The notes under the pieces: model-generated
Databases searched by the model: none
The model's input: only the letters and a program-made list of their open reading frames with translations
Told to the model about the DNA's origin: nothing
Program-made: the position numbers and the translations under genes
Source of the DNA: CAYPSN01 sp041907025
Lineage (GTDB): Bacteria > Patescibacteriota > Saccharimonadia > CAILAD01 > JADZBC01
Assembly: GCA_041907025.1 (NCBI GenBank)
Contig: JAYRIB010000017.1
Coordinates: 1 to 26,288, forward strand
Direction of reading: 5' to 3'
Length of the DNA stretch: 26,288 bases
Shown here: positions 7,048-14,476 of the stretch, piece after piece
Numbering within the stretch: the stretch's first letter is position 1
Layout of the letters: every line of letters begins with the position of its first letter

Positions 7048-7710
7048 ATGCATAGTGGTTTTCAGCCAAATTTTGAATATGATAGCTCAAAGCTAGTTCT
7101 TACATGCAGAAGTTGTCATAACAAGGTGCTCGCTGTACCCCTTACTGATGTACCAGATGTCAAGTATGGTGATAGCGAAGCGTGGCTTATAGCGAAGTGT
7201 CCGCAGTGTAACGACAAGGTGTTTGTAATCTTTGATACCCTCAACCATTACGTTTCTAGAACTTTCCCTTTCGGCTATATAAAGTCTTCTGACTACAGTG
7301 ATGATATACCAGAGAACGTACGTATTGACCTTGCAGAAGCAGAGCTTTGCAAAAGAGCTAAGGCTTATAGAGCTTCAGTGGTGATGTATCGCCGTGTGGT
7401 TGAGAACGTAGCAAAGAAAGAGCTGGGGCTAGAAAAGATAACAGATAATAAGGCTGATAATCTCAAGAAGAAAATCACACTCATGTTTAGCGAGGGGCTC
7501 ATAACCAAGCCTATCGAACAACAAGCTCAGGAGATAAGGGAGTTTGGCAATTATGGTGCTCACCCTGCTGACGACGGTCTTGACCTTGAAATTACCTGGG
7601 AAGATGTTGAGTTAATAGATGATTTAGTCTGGGACATAGTTCGCACCATCTACTTGCAGCCAGCAAAGCATAAGAAACTGCAAGAGAAACGCACGGAGGA
7701 CAAATTATGA
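7048..7710 (+). CDS. DUF4145 (HEPN-like) protein with N-terminal zinc ribbon
   Basis: The 220-residue protein has an N-terminal zinc ribbon (CRSC near residue 26, CPQC near 52), a linker, then an all-helical domain with the DUF4145 pattern: LAEAELCKRAKAYRASVVMYRRVVE, a Lys-rich loop, and REFGNYGAHPADD. The R...GAH segment matches the conserved Arg/His region of HEPN-like proteins, which include nucleases and defence components; the R-x7-H spacing is longer than the classical R-x4-6-H ribonuclease motif. DUF4145 proteins are frequent in restriction and defence contexts. The gene shares ATGA with the next one (four-base overlap) and heads an operon ending in the recombinase, so it is probably element cargo. 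Confidence 0.85.
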   Translation: MHSGFQPNFEYDSSKLVLTCRSCHNKVLAVPLTDVPDVKYGDSEAWLIAKCPQCNDKVFVIFDTLNHYVSRTFPFGYIKSSDYSDDIPENVRIDLAEAELCKRAKAYRASVVMYRRVVENVAKKELGLEKITDNKADNLKKKITLMFSEGLITKPIEQQAQEIREFGNYGAHPADDGLDLEITWEDVELIDDLVWDIVRTIYLQPAKHKKLQEKRTEDKL

Positions 7711-8135
7711 GCGAAAGTAAACTTACGATCTTTACGCTACGTGGTAGTGATGTACCCGTTGAGTTTGTTGAGACGCAGACCGTAAAAGATGGCGTCAAAT
7801 GTGACATATATAATTTTGTAGGTGACAGTTCAAAAGACTTAGGTATGGTCAGGGTATTAAAAGGGTACAAGACACCTCTGCAGCGAATTCTTTTAGGTGA
7901 GAAAACAATCGAAGGATTTTACGATGGTGTAGGTACGCTAACCGTACGCTCAGCAGATGGTCAGGTTGCCAGCTATAGCTTTAAGGCTGGAGATAATCAG
8001 AATAACGAGGTTGCTGTAAGTGTTGGACAAACAATGCAGTGGCATGCAGATGGCGACTCTGACCTCACATTTTATGAAATATGTGAGCCACCATATGAAG
8101 ATGGACGGTTTGAGAACCTAAACGAGTCAGAGTAG
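7707..8135 (+). CDS. Small cupin-like protein
   Basis: This 142-residue protein begins inside the stop of the DUF4145 gene (ATGA overlap) and ends two bases before the recombinase start, so the three genes are translated as a unit. Its C-terminal part is built of short beta segments (GFYDGVGTLTVRSADGQ, SYSFKAG, VSVGQTMQWHADGDSDLTFYEICEPPY) in the order typical of a cupin barrel, where such proteins end in a conserved xYEICxPPY-like strand. Metal-binding histidines of classical cupins are mostly absent (one, in QWHADGD). Its role is unknown; a ligand-sensing or partner role with DUF4145 is possible. Confidence 0.6.
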   Translation: MSESKLTIFTLRGSDVPVEFVETQTVKDGVKCDIYNFVGDSSKDLGMVRVLKGYKTPLQRILLGEKTIEGFYDGVGTLTVRSADGQVASYSFKAGDNQNNEVAVSVGQTMQWHADGDSDLTFYEICEPPYEDGRFENLNESE

Positions 8136-8137
8136 CA

Positions 8138-9994
8138 ATGGCTGAGCAAAGGCGACCAGCCAAGAAGGAATATAAAAAGCGTGAGAAACCGCTTCTTGCA
8201 CAAGATAAGCAAAAACAAGCTGAACAGAGGGTTTCAGAGCGTAAACAAGCTAATCCCGATATATATGATCTGCCACCAAGCAGACGTACCCTACAAGACC
8301 TCGCAGAGCACTTTATTAAGGTCGAGGAAGGTACGAATCGTATTCTGTCTAAAGAAAAACGTCGTTATGTTATTTACCTACGAAAATCCACTGATGATGA
8401 GTCCAAACAAGTACGTTCTATCTCTGACCAACGTACAGAGTGTCTAGAACTGGCTAACAGGCTTGGAGTTAGTGTACGGGAACAAGATATCATAGAAGAA
8501 AGTGCATCGGCTAAGCTATCAGGTAAACGCCCTTTGTTTGATGATATGCTTATGGGATTTAAGACTGGAAAATATCATGGGCTGATTTCGTGGTCACCTG
8601 ATAGGATTTCTCGCAATATGAAAGAAGCAGGTGAGGTTATCGAGATGATTGACCAGGAGCAAATACAGGATTTACAGTTCAAGACCTATCAATTCGAGAA
8701 CAACCCAAATGGCAAGATGTTGCTTGGTATTTTGTTTGCCACCTCTAAGCAGTACTCAGATAAGCTCTCGGTGGATGTAAAGCGTGGTACAGGTGGCAAT
8801 ATACGTGAAGGTAAGTATAACGGCGTTATCAAAAAAGGGTACTTTGTAGACGCCAACACAGGCTACTTCGTGCCAGATGGTTACAACTGGGACTTACTTC
8901 GTGAAGCTGTTAATATGCGTCTCTACGAAGGCAAGAACAATATCGAGATTGCCCAGTTCTTAAACGACTCCCACTTAAGTATGCGTAAAGACCAGGATGA
9001 GCCATTTACGTCTATACGAGTAGATAAGCAGATGGTCGGCGATATCTTTGAAGACCCCTTCTATTTTGGTCTATATCGTTACGGAAATAACTTAGCAGAC
9101 CTGACTGAGATATATGATTTCTTACCCCTTATAACGCCTGACGAATATATCGTCCTTAATCAGGCTATGGCTGCCGATTTTGATGAGAAGTACGCAGGTA
9201 AGAAAGTGAACTCCAAACGGCTTAACTATGGCTTATTACGTGGCAAAGTTATATGCGATTACTGCGACTCTATCATGCAATTTCAGCATCAAAAGATACA
9301 ACGTGGAAAGAATGAAGGTAGGTGGCTTGTAAGCTTCTATTGCCGCAATAAGGACTGTTTTAGGTATGACAAAGATGCTCAGGACGAAGCTGGCGACTGG
9401 GCGAAACATAGTGTTCGAGCTAAATATATTATGGCGGCGATTGAGTGGCAGCTGCGGCACTGTACGAAGAAGAGTAAACAGGCATATCAGATGCATATCG
9501 ATAAGCTACAGACTAAGCTTGCTCAGGATACGGCTATCACGAGGCGTAAGCTTTCGGAGTCTGAGAACGACCTGCGTATTAATCAGAAGCAATATGCAAA
9601 ATACCAGGAGTTTCAAGTTGCTCACCCTAAAGACTATAGGAAGCACCATGATGGCAAGCTAGAACACTATGAGAAGCTCGTTAAGGTAGCGGAACACAAC
9701 GTAGTCAAGAATAAAGATAAGCTGGATGAATTAAAGACAGGACTGCCCACCGAAGAAGAGTTCTACGAACTCATTAACTCATATCTGTTACGCTTACTCA
9801 AGACTACCGATTTAATGGAACAAGACCTTATATGTAATGAGTTGGTGCTGAACCTACGTGTTAGAAACGACTCTGTATCTGTTATAAAACTAAATCCACC
9901 TTATGATTTACTGGTGGATTTAAGCGAAATATCTTCTGGTCGGGGTGAAAGGACTCGAACCTTCGACCTCGCGGTCCCAAACCGCGCGCGCTAG
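8138..9994 (+). CDS. Large serine recombinase, C-terminus encoded by tRNA-Pro antisense
   Basis: Large serine recombinases integrate and excise elements by double-strand exchange through a phosphoserine link. The 618 residues show the resolvase catalytic domain (YVIYLRKSTDD, catalytic Ser about residue 84; GLISWSPDRISRN near 148), the recombinase domain (about 230-390), a zinc ribbon (CDYC near 374, CRNKDC near 406) and a coiled coil (about 440-530). Before the catalytic core there is an unusual basic extension of about 75 residues (MAEQRRPAKKEYKKREKP); most relatives have the serine within the first 20. The last 19 codons read antisense through tRNA-Pro, so this C-terminus exists only in the integrated state. 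The start at 8138 follows the previous stop by two bases. Confidence 0.93.
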   Translation: MAEQRRPAKKEYKKREKPLLAQDKQKQAEQRVSERKQANPDIYDLPPSRRTLQDLAEHFIKVEEGTNRILSKEKRRYVIYLRKSTDDESKQVRSISDQRTECLELANRLGVSVREQDIIEESASAKLSGKRPLFDDMLMGFKTGKYHGLISWSPDRISRNMKEAGEVIEMIDQEQIQDLQFKTYQFENNPNGKMLLGILFATSKQYSDKLSVDVKRGTGGNIREGKYNGVIKKGYFVDANTGYFVPDGYNWDLLREAVNMRLYEGKNNIEIAQFLNDSHLSMRKDQDEPFTSIRVDKQMVGDIFEDPFYFGLYRYGNNLADLTEIYDFLPLITPDEYIVLNQAMAADFDEKYAGKKVNSKRLNYGLLRGKVICDYCDSIMQFQHQKIQRGKNEGRWLVSFYCRNKDCFRYDKDAQDEAGDWAKHSVRAKYIMAAIEWQLRHCTKKSKQAYQMHIDKLQTKLAQDTAITRRKLSESENDLRINQKQYAKYQEFQVAHPKDYRKHHDGKLEHYEKLVKVAEHNVVKNKDKLDELKTGLPTEEEFYELINSYLLRLLKTTDLMEQDLICNELVLNLRVRNDSVSVIKLNPPYDLLVDLSEISSGRGERTRTFDLAVPNRAR

Positions 9995-10013
9995 CCAGCT
10001 GCGCCACACCCCG
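9937..10013 (-). tRNA. tRNA-Pro (anticodon TGG), insertion site of the element
   Basis: On the minus strand CGGGGTG pairs with CACCCCG, followed by A and encoded CCA. The stem CGCGG/CCGCG closes the loop TTTGGGA, giving anticodon TGG. D-loop GG and T-loop TTCGAGT are canonical. Its 3' half (9937-9994) is overlapped on the other strand by the end of the recombinase gene. The tRNA itself stays complete, as expected when an element inserts at the 3' end of a tRNA gene. Confidence 0.96.
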
Positions 10014-10113
10014 TTGTTTTATCACGAATATTGAGCAAGAAGAGCATCGAACATCTGTGAATAACGCCTATAACCATACCAATTATCGGCTTAAAGATCA
10101 AGGAGGTGGCGCC

Positions 10114-10176
10114 AGCACGCCCCTGGCTTGGTGTGCTATAATCTTATCAATTTGGGTACATAATATACTAAGGAGG
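10114..10176 (+). promoter_or_regulatory. pyrB promoter, inverted repeat and Shine-Dalgarno site
   Basis: AGCACGCC (10114-10121) and GGTGTGCT (10130-10137) form an eight-base inverted repeat with one wobble, ending on TATAAT (10137-10142). A second -10-like TATACT lies at 10164-10169. AGGAGG (10171-10176) lies seven bases before the GTG start. Unlike many neighbours, this gene has a true leader. Confidence 0.6.
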
Positions 10177-10183
10177 TGCATAA

Positions 10184-11126
10184 GTGAATCAAATAAAACA
10201 TATCGTGAAGAGTCAGGATTTTACCCCGCAACAGTTGGGGCATTTGTTTGATAGGGCCGATGCGCATGCTGCGGCACTAAAGAGCCCAGCGAAGATTGCG
10301 GAGTTGCAAGAGCTCGGTGCTGGGCGACAAGTCTTTACGCTGTTTTACGAGCCATCAACGCGGACGCGTGTAAGCTTCGAGGCGGCGGCAAACAATCTAG
10401 GCCTGCGGGTGGTGGGCACAGAGAACGCTCGTGAGTTTAGCTCGTCGGCCAAGGGTGAGACGATTGAGGACACCATTCGCGTGCTCTGTGAGTACCACCC
10501 AGCGGCGATTGTGATGCGCCACCACGAGGATGGCGCGGCCGAGCGCGCTGCCGCGGTGAGCAACGTACCAATCATTAATGGTGGCGATGGTAGAGGCCAA
10601 CACCCCACGCAGGCTATGCTGGACTTATACACGATTCGTCGCGAGCTTGGTCGACTGGAAAACATTAACATAGTAATTGGGGGGTGACCTTGCTAATGGT
10701 CGCACCGCGCGATCACTTGTTTACTTACTGTCGCGCTACCCGGGCGCGCACTTTAGCTTCGTGGCACCAGAGAGCCTGGAAATGAGTCAGGACATTAAGG
10801 ATCACTTGGATGAGCACGGGGTTACGTACAGCGAAACACAAGAGCTTGACGGCGTACTTAAAGACGCCGATGTGCTGTATTGGACGCGCGTGCAAAAGGA
10901 ACGCTTAGCCGAGGGTGTGGATTACGCGGCAGTCTCGAGTCGCTATGAGCTCGGCCGTGAGCACCTAGCGCAGATGAAGAAGTAGTCGATTGTAATGCAC
11001 CCACTGCCGCGGGTAAACGAGATTAAGAGCGAAGTTGATGGTGATCCTCGCGCGGCCTACTTTCGTCAGGCTGGCTATGGCTTGCCTGTCCGCATGGCGC
11101 TCTATGAGTGGGCAATTGGTCTGTAG
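10184..11126 (+). pseudogene. pyrB: Aspartate carbamoyltransferase, broken by a frameshift and a stop
   Basis: PyrB joins carbamoyl phosphate and aspartate in pyrimidine synthesis. All catalytic-chain motifs are present across three reading segments: FYEPSTRTRVSF (carbamoyl phosphate), FSSSAKGETIEDT (mobile loop), VMRHHEDG, NGGDGRGQHPTQAMLD, GDLANGRTARS, YWTRVQKER and MHPLPRVNEI. The first frame stops at TGA (10685-10687) because a run of six Gs at 10679-10684 has one G too many; the +1 frame then meets TAG at 10983-10985, in place of a residue just before SIVMHPLPR, and runs on to 11126. Ignoring both lesions gives about 313 residues, the normal length. The start is GTG with a strong AGGAGG. 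No regulatory chain or other pyr gene is nearby. Two independent lesions favour a recent pseudogene; sequencing error could explain the G run. Confidence 0.9.
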
Positions 11127-11906
11127 CTAGTTCCTGCCGAGGCGCTTGTCTTCAATCCGATTATGAAAACCGTCGGTTGATAGCTGAGCGAGCCTCACCA
11201 CTTTGTCAGACAAGAACACCTCAACGCCGGCATGGAACGGCTGACTGTAGCCGTCGAAGATAATTTGCAGCGGTCGCTCGGTCACGGTGGCGTTGTCGCA
11301 GATGACGGCAACCACCCGATCACCATTGAGTACATGGGGGCGTTGTAAGCTCGAGTATTGCGATGATACATGGGGGTTGTTTGGGGTAATCACAAAGGCG
11401 TCTTGCAGAGTACTATCAATAATCGGTCCACCGCTGGCCAGTGAGTAGGCGGTCGAGCCCAGCGGCGTGGCAAAGATGATACCGTCGCCTACAAAGTTGC
11501 CAGGCGAGTGGCCAATTTGCAAACTAAATTTGGCCGCCCTTGGGCCTTGGCGTTCGATCGATATGTCATTAAACGCGTAGCCAATAGTCCCAGTCGTATC
11601 GCGAGCAGCCAGCAGGGGTGAACGAATAGTCGAATAGCTGCGACTAGAGAGTGCACTAACGAGAGTGGTTATTTCGCTGGGATCGACGGCTTGTAAAAAC
11701 CCAAGGGCACCAGCCGAGATACCTACAAACAACGCGTCTGTTTCCACGTGATCACGAATGGCTTTAAGCAAGGTGCCGTCGCCACCGACCGCAAAGACGA
11801 TCTGCTCAGTCGGCTCAAAGCCCTGCTTGGCTATCTCATCGCGGAGCTGTTGCTCGACTGTCTCGGCCTTCTTACTTGGCTTGGTTACAAAGGTTAGCCG
11901 AGCCAT
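11127..11906 (-). CDS. nadK: NAD kinase
   Basis: NadK phosphorylates NAD to NADP and is essential in most bacteria. The 259 residues contain the ATP/NAD-kinase signature GGDGTLL (41-47), the FNDISI segment near residue 110 (NE/ND motif) and DGIIFATPLGSTAYSLASGG near 135-155, the glycine-rich NAD-binding motif. Length is within the family range. The start ATG lies one base after the stop of the upstream 94-residue membrane protein gene (TAGCATG), so the two are probably one operon. Its stop codon directly abuts the stop codon of convergent pyrB with no base between. Confidence 0.96.
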   Translation of the reverse strand: MARLTFVTKPSKKAETVEQQLRDEIAKQGFEPTEQIVFAVGGDGTLLKAIRDHVETDALFVGISAGALGFLQAVDPSEITTLVSALSSRSYSTIRSPLLAARDTTGTIGYAFNDISIERQGPRAAKFSLQIGHSPGNFVGDGIIFATPLGSTAYSLASGGPIIDSTLQDAFVITPNNPHVSSQYSSLQRPHVLNGDRVVAVICDNATVTERPLQIIFDGYSQPFHAGVEVFLSDKVVRLAQLSTDGFHNRIEDKRLGRN

Positions 11907-11907
11907 G

Positions 11908-12192
11908 CTAGACGCTGAACATGTTAATTACAATGAGACTCATGATGAGTACACCTAGGAGGCGACGGAAGTTGCTGTCTCCCTCCACGATCTCAAGGTA
12001 AGCCCAGACGAAGAGGAAGGCCGTTGCTAGGCTTTCGAACCCGGTCTTTACTGGCTGATTACTTATGGGGATAGCTATAAGTTTAAAGACTATCCAGCCA
12101 ACAATGGGTAAGTTTGGGGATTGTGCGAGGGTAACCTTGCCATTCTTGTCGCTGCAAAAGTCTTTAACACGCTTTGTGATTGGTTTAGCCAT
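11908..12192 (-). CDS. Small membrane protein upstream of nadK
   Basis: The 94-residue product has a short basic N-terminus with DFCSDKNGKVTLAQSPNLP, then about three hydrophobic segments (roughly 29-44, 52-68, 77-93). The motif of charged N-terminus followed by KNGKVTLAQ-x-PN-P before the first helix looks like a conserved small Patescibacteria membrane protein, but I cannot name it. The ATG is preceded on the minus strand by TATACT and eight bases, so translation is probably leaderless, and nadK follows with one base between. Confidence 0.75.
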   Translation of the reverse strand: MAKPITKRVKDFCSDKNGKVTLAQSPNLPIVGWIVFKLIAIPISNQPVKTGFESLATAFLFVWAYLEIVEGDSNFRRLLGVLIMSLIVINMFSV

Positions 12193-12200
12193 AGACTCTT

Positions 12201-12206
12201 AGTATA
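12201..12206 (-). promoter_or_regulatory. -10 box for a leaderless transcript (nadK operon)
   Basis: On the minus strand TATACT is followed after eight bases by the ATG at 12192. It is the only obvious promoter for the small membrane protein and nadK. Confidence 0.6.
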
Positions 12207-12323
12207 GCAGCTTGGACAGGCTTTGGGTCCATCAATGCGCCTCGCCTCGACAGGGAAGGTCCGCAGTTGGCTGGGCTGACAGTAAAGTTTCGCTTGAAAG
12301 CTATACTGTTTATGCTAGTGGCG

Positions 12324-12329
12324 TATACT
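12324..12329 (+). promoter_or_regulatory. -10 box for a leaderless transcript
   Basis: TATACT is followed after six bases by ATG 12336. This decides the start of the next gene over an in-frame upstream ATG at 12267. Confidence 0.6.
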
Positions 12330-12335
12330 GTATGT

Positions 12336-12695
12336 ATGCCGACCAAAGAATTCTTTACTACCATCAAGTACCGCACGAATGGCTCCGTACTGTCACTCGA
12401 CTTCTTGTTGCATCGTAGCAAAAAGGCTATGGCCAAGTTCCTAGGCAACTCGATCGAGATCGCAGACACTTCCACCACAAAACCCATCGTTACTATTCCA
12501 CTCAGGGATATTACGATGGTTACTACTGGGCACGGGGTTATGAGGATTTCCGCCGCTGGCAAGCAGCACGCCTTGGACTTTTCGTCGCCGTTTTACCAAG
12601 GCTTGTTTGCTGGCTCAGAGGCTAAGAAGCGCGCCCAAGAACTCCAGTTGCGCTTGGAGTCTGCTGGTATCTCAGTAGTCAAGAAGTTTTTCTAG
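12336..12695 (+). CDS. Uncharacterised small soluble protein, 119 aa
   Basis: I start the gene at ATG 12336 (MPTKEFFTTIKYRTNG), six bases after TATACT; the longer open frame from 12267 would translate its own promoter. The product alternates short beta-like strands (EFFTTIKYRTN, SVLSLDFLL, KPIVTIPLRDITMVTTGHGVMRISA, QHALDFSSPF) and ends in an amphipathic helix (SEAKKRAQELQLRLESAG). That order is reminiscent of small bacterial PH-like/GRAM domains, but there is no signature to prove it. No membrane segment is present. It diverges from the nadK operon. Confidence 0.65.
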   Translation: MPTKEFFTTIKYRTNGSVLSLDFLLHRSKKAMAKFLGNSIEIADTSTTKPIVTIPLRDITMVTTGHGVMRISAAGKQHALDFSSPFYQGLFAGSEAKKRAQELQLRLESAGISVVKKFF

Positions 12696-12896
12696 CCCAA
12701 GCCGAACCGTATAACTATTATAGGCGCCTTGAACTCTTCAAGCCGAATCTCTATATTTCCCGAGTAAACTCACTGTCGCTGCAAAAAGTTCCGGACTTGT
12801 TTGTGAGCTTTTTTGTCCTAGGCATAAGCCTGGTAGCTTGGCCGAGTCGGTGTCGGGTGGTGTATACTGGTTATGTATAGAGTGGGGTGAATAACT

Positions 12897-14114
12897 ATGG
12901 TCGTCAAGAAGTTAAGACTGTTGCGGAACGCACTGTTTGGTGTACTGCTGTTAACGTTGCCTTTTGTGACTGTTGGGCTAGGCACTCAAACAGCTCAAGC
13001 AGCGCCGTTTACCTGCTCAAACCAATTCTTCCAGGTGATAAACGGCACCATCAAAGTATTGAATCCAGCCAATGGTACCTACTCAAATGTAGGTTCTGGT
13101 AGCACGGGTAGCTTAATTACCAACGCAATTGGCTATAACTCGATGGACAACTACATTTACGGCTGGCAAGAGGTTGACCCGTTTGACTCGGGCACACAGG
13201 GCCTAGTGCGTATAGAGGACGATGGCACCACCACAGCGCTTGGTGTCCCCGCAGGTGTACCAACCCCAGCAAGCTACGTCGCTGGGGACTTTGACACCAG
13301 TGGCTTCCTCTACATCATCAGAAGTACTACAAATGAGCTCTACAAGATTAACGTTTCAAATCAGACCTCAACCATGATAACGCTCGATAGTGTGCCAAAC
13401 TTGAACGAGATTGTGTATGTTGGCGGTTTGTTCTATAGTGTGGCGGGCACTAACCTTTACGTGATTGATCCTGCCAACGGAACGGTGACTACTAAGGCTC
13501 TCGCAATTACACCCGATCCGAACAATCCTAGCTCAGTCTACGGTGCGGGCTGGGCATCAGATACTACGCGACTGTTCTTTTCTCGGAATTCAGACGGCAA
13601 GATCTTCGAAATTTCGGGCTACGCTGGGGTGAGCCCCGTAGCTACACCGGTGCTCAATGGCGAGACAGCGAGTGGTAATGACGGTGCTTCGTGCATACTG
13701 GCTCATACCCCGATTGTGGTAGTGCAAGCCACCAATGATTCTGGCACGACCAAAAAGGACACAGCGCTAAGTGTGTTAGCGGCCCAGGGCTTACTTGCAA
13801 ACGATACTGGCCAGCAAATAACCGTGACTAGCTATACTCAACCGGCGCATGGTACGGTTACGGTGAACGCAGACGGCTCGTATACCTACACGCCAACTCA
13901 GGGCTATGTAGGGGCTGATAGCTTCACCTATATCATCACCGACGAGTTTGGAACCACCTCGACCGCTACCGTTGCGCTTACAGTGACCGATGAGGCACCC
14001 GTTGCCACTTTGGCGGATACTGGAAACTCACAGTTTGCGGTCATTCTGGCTGGGCTCGCATTGCTGAGCGCTGCTTTTTGGTTGGTGCATTCGAGGCGCA
14101 AAGGAGCGCACTAA
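12897..14114 (+). CDS. Surface protein with DUF6923-like propeller, tandem-95 Ig-like domain and LADTG sorting signal
   Basis: The 405-residue protein has a signal peptide (charged start, hydrophobic core, TAQA-APF cleavage type near residue 36). Next is a region (about 38-265) of repeated short beta motifs starting CSNQFFQVINGTIKVLNP and containing NAIGYNSMDNYIYGW, typical of the DUF6923 propeller. A cadherin/VCBS-like domain follows (about 285-362: LLANDTGQQITVTS...QPAHGTVTVNADGSYTYTP...DSFTYIITD). The C-terminus is LADTG (372-376), a hydrophobic helix and SRRKGAH, the layout of a sortase-anchoring signal with a non-standard motif. It is likely displayed on the cell surface for adhesion. 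TATACT lies 28 bases upstream of the ATG; GGGGTG is a weak ribosome-binding site. Confidence 0.85.
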   Translation: MVVKKLRLLRNALFGVLLLTLPFVTVGLGTQTAQAAPFTCSNQFFQVINGTIKVLNPANGTYSNVGSGSTGSLITNAIGYNSMDNYIYGWQEVDPFDSGTQGLVRIEDDGTTTALGVPAGVPTPASYVAGDFDTSGFLYIIRSTTNELYKINVSNQTSTMITLDSVPNLNEIVYVGGLFYSVAGTNLYVIDPANGTVTTKALAITPDPNNPSSVYGAGWASDTTRLFFSRNSDGKIFEISGYAGVSPVATPVLNGETASGNDGASCILAHTPIVVVQATNDSGTTKKDTALSVLAAQGLLANDTGQQITVTSYTQPAHGTVTVNADGSYTYTPTQGYVGADSFTYIITDEFGTTSTATVALTVTDEAPVATLADTGNSQFAVILAGLALLSAAFWLVHSRRKGAH

Positions 14115-14118
14115 AAGA

Positions 14119-14472
14119 CTAGTTGCCTGCTATGTTGTTGAGCCGAATCCTAACTGCCTCTTTTATTATTGCCTCGGACAAAGGCTTGTCTAGTGTAAAC
14201 TGAATGGTGCCGCGGGAAAGCTTGTGGTGGCCAAGCTTGGGCGTAAGCGCCTCTACAACTTCAGTCCCTGGGAAGATACTCATATGATCTTTGAATGCAG
14301 CGAATGCTATCAAGTATTTACCCATATATTTAAATCCAGGCATACCGTATGTAATGCACTCCTCGGCGTCCGGCGCCGTTTGCACAATTAACTTGCGTAC
14401 TCGTTCTAGTTCTTGCCTCTGAGGTTGATCTACCTTTTGCAGGTAGGTGTCGATTGGGCTTGTAATGGGCAT
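14119..14472 (-). CDS. DUF1801 (YdhG-type) protein
   Basis: I use the ATG at 14472 (MPITSPIDTYLQKVDQ), five bases after the stop of the upstream gene, giving 117 residues, the normal DUF1801 length. Family marks are clear: PQRQELERVRKLIVQTAPDAEE, ITYGMPGFKYMGKYLIAFAAFKDHMSIFPG, and a terminal SRGTIQFTLDKPLSEAIIKEAVRIR. The fold is small alpha/beta with an unknown biochemical role; relatives are found as solo proteins or fused to frataxin-like folds. An upstream extension of the open frame to 14619 runs antisense-like over the neighbouring gene and is not used. Its stop lies four bases from the surface protein's stop (convergent). Confidence 0.9.
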   Translation of the reverse strand: MPITSPIDTYLQKVDQPQRQELERVRKLIVQTAPDAEECITYGMPGFKYMGKYLIAFAAFKDHMSIFPGTEVVEALTPKLGHHKLSRGTIQFTLDKPLSEAIIKEAVRIRLNNIAGN

Positions 14473-14476
14473 GTGC

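Larger units (their letters stand above)
5100..9936. mobile_element. Integrated element with serine recombinase at tRNA-Pro (left end not resolved)
   Basis: The stretch between the 4534 gene and tRNA-Pro holds only accessory genes: acidic peptide, HTH protein, PadR and membrane protein, DUF4145 protein, cupin-like protein and a large serine recombinase next to a tRNA. It is poorer in G+C than chromosomal neighbours (hand counts: 8401-8460, 27 of 60; pyrB 10501-10560, 44 of 60; pgk 24421-24480, 34 of 60). The right end must lie at or in tRNA-Pro, because the recombinase gene runs into it. I found no convincing second copy of the tRNA-Pro end on the left; TCGAACCT at 5124-5131, matching 9955-9962, is the best but is only eight bases. 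No capsid, portal or conjugation gene is present. Confidence 0.65.

Noticed and set aside
10057..10251. 64-codon open frame before pyrB
   Set aside because: It spans the pyrB promoter and Shine-Dalgarno site and continues out of frame into pyrB.
10685..10985. UGA or UAG recoding as in Gracilibacteria-type codes
   Set aside because: The pyrB TGA is out of the correct frame even if read as glycine, the second lesion is TAG, and many normal genes here end in TGA or TAG.
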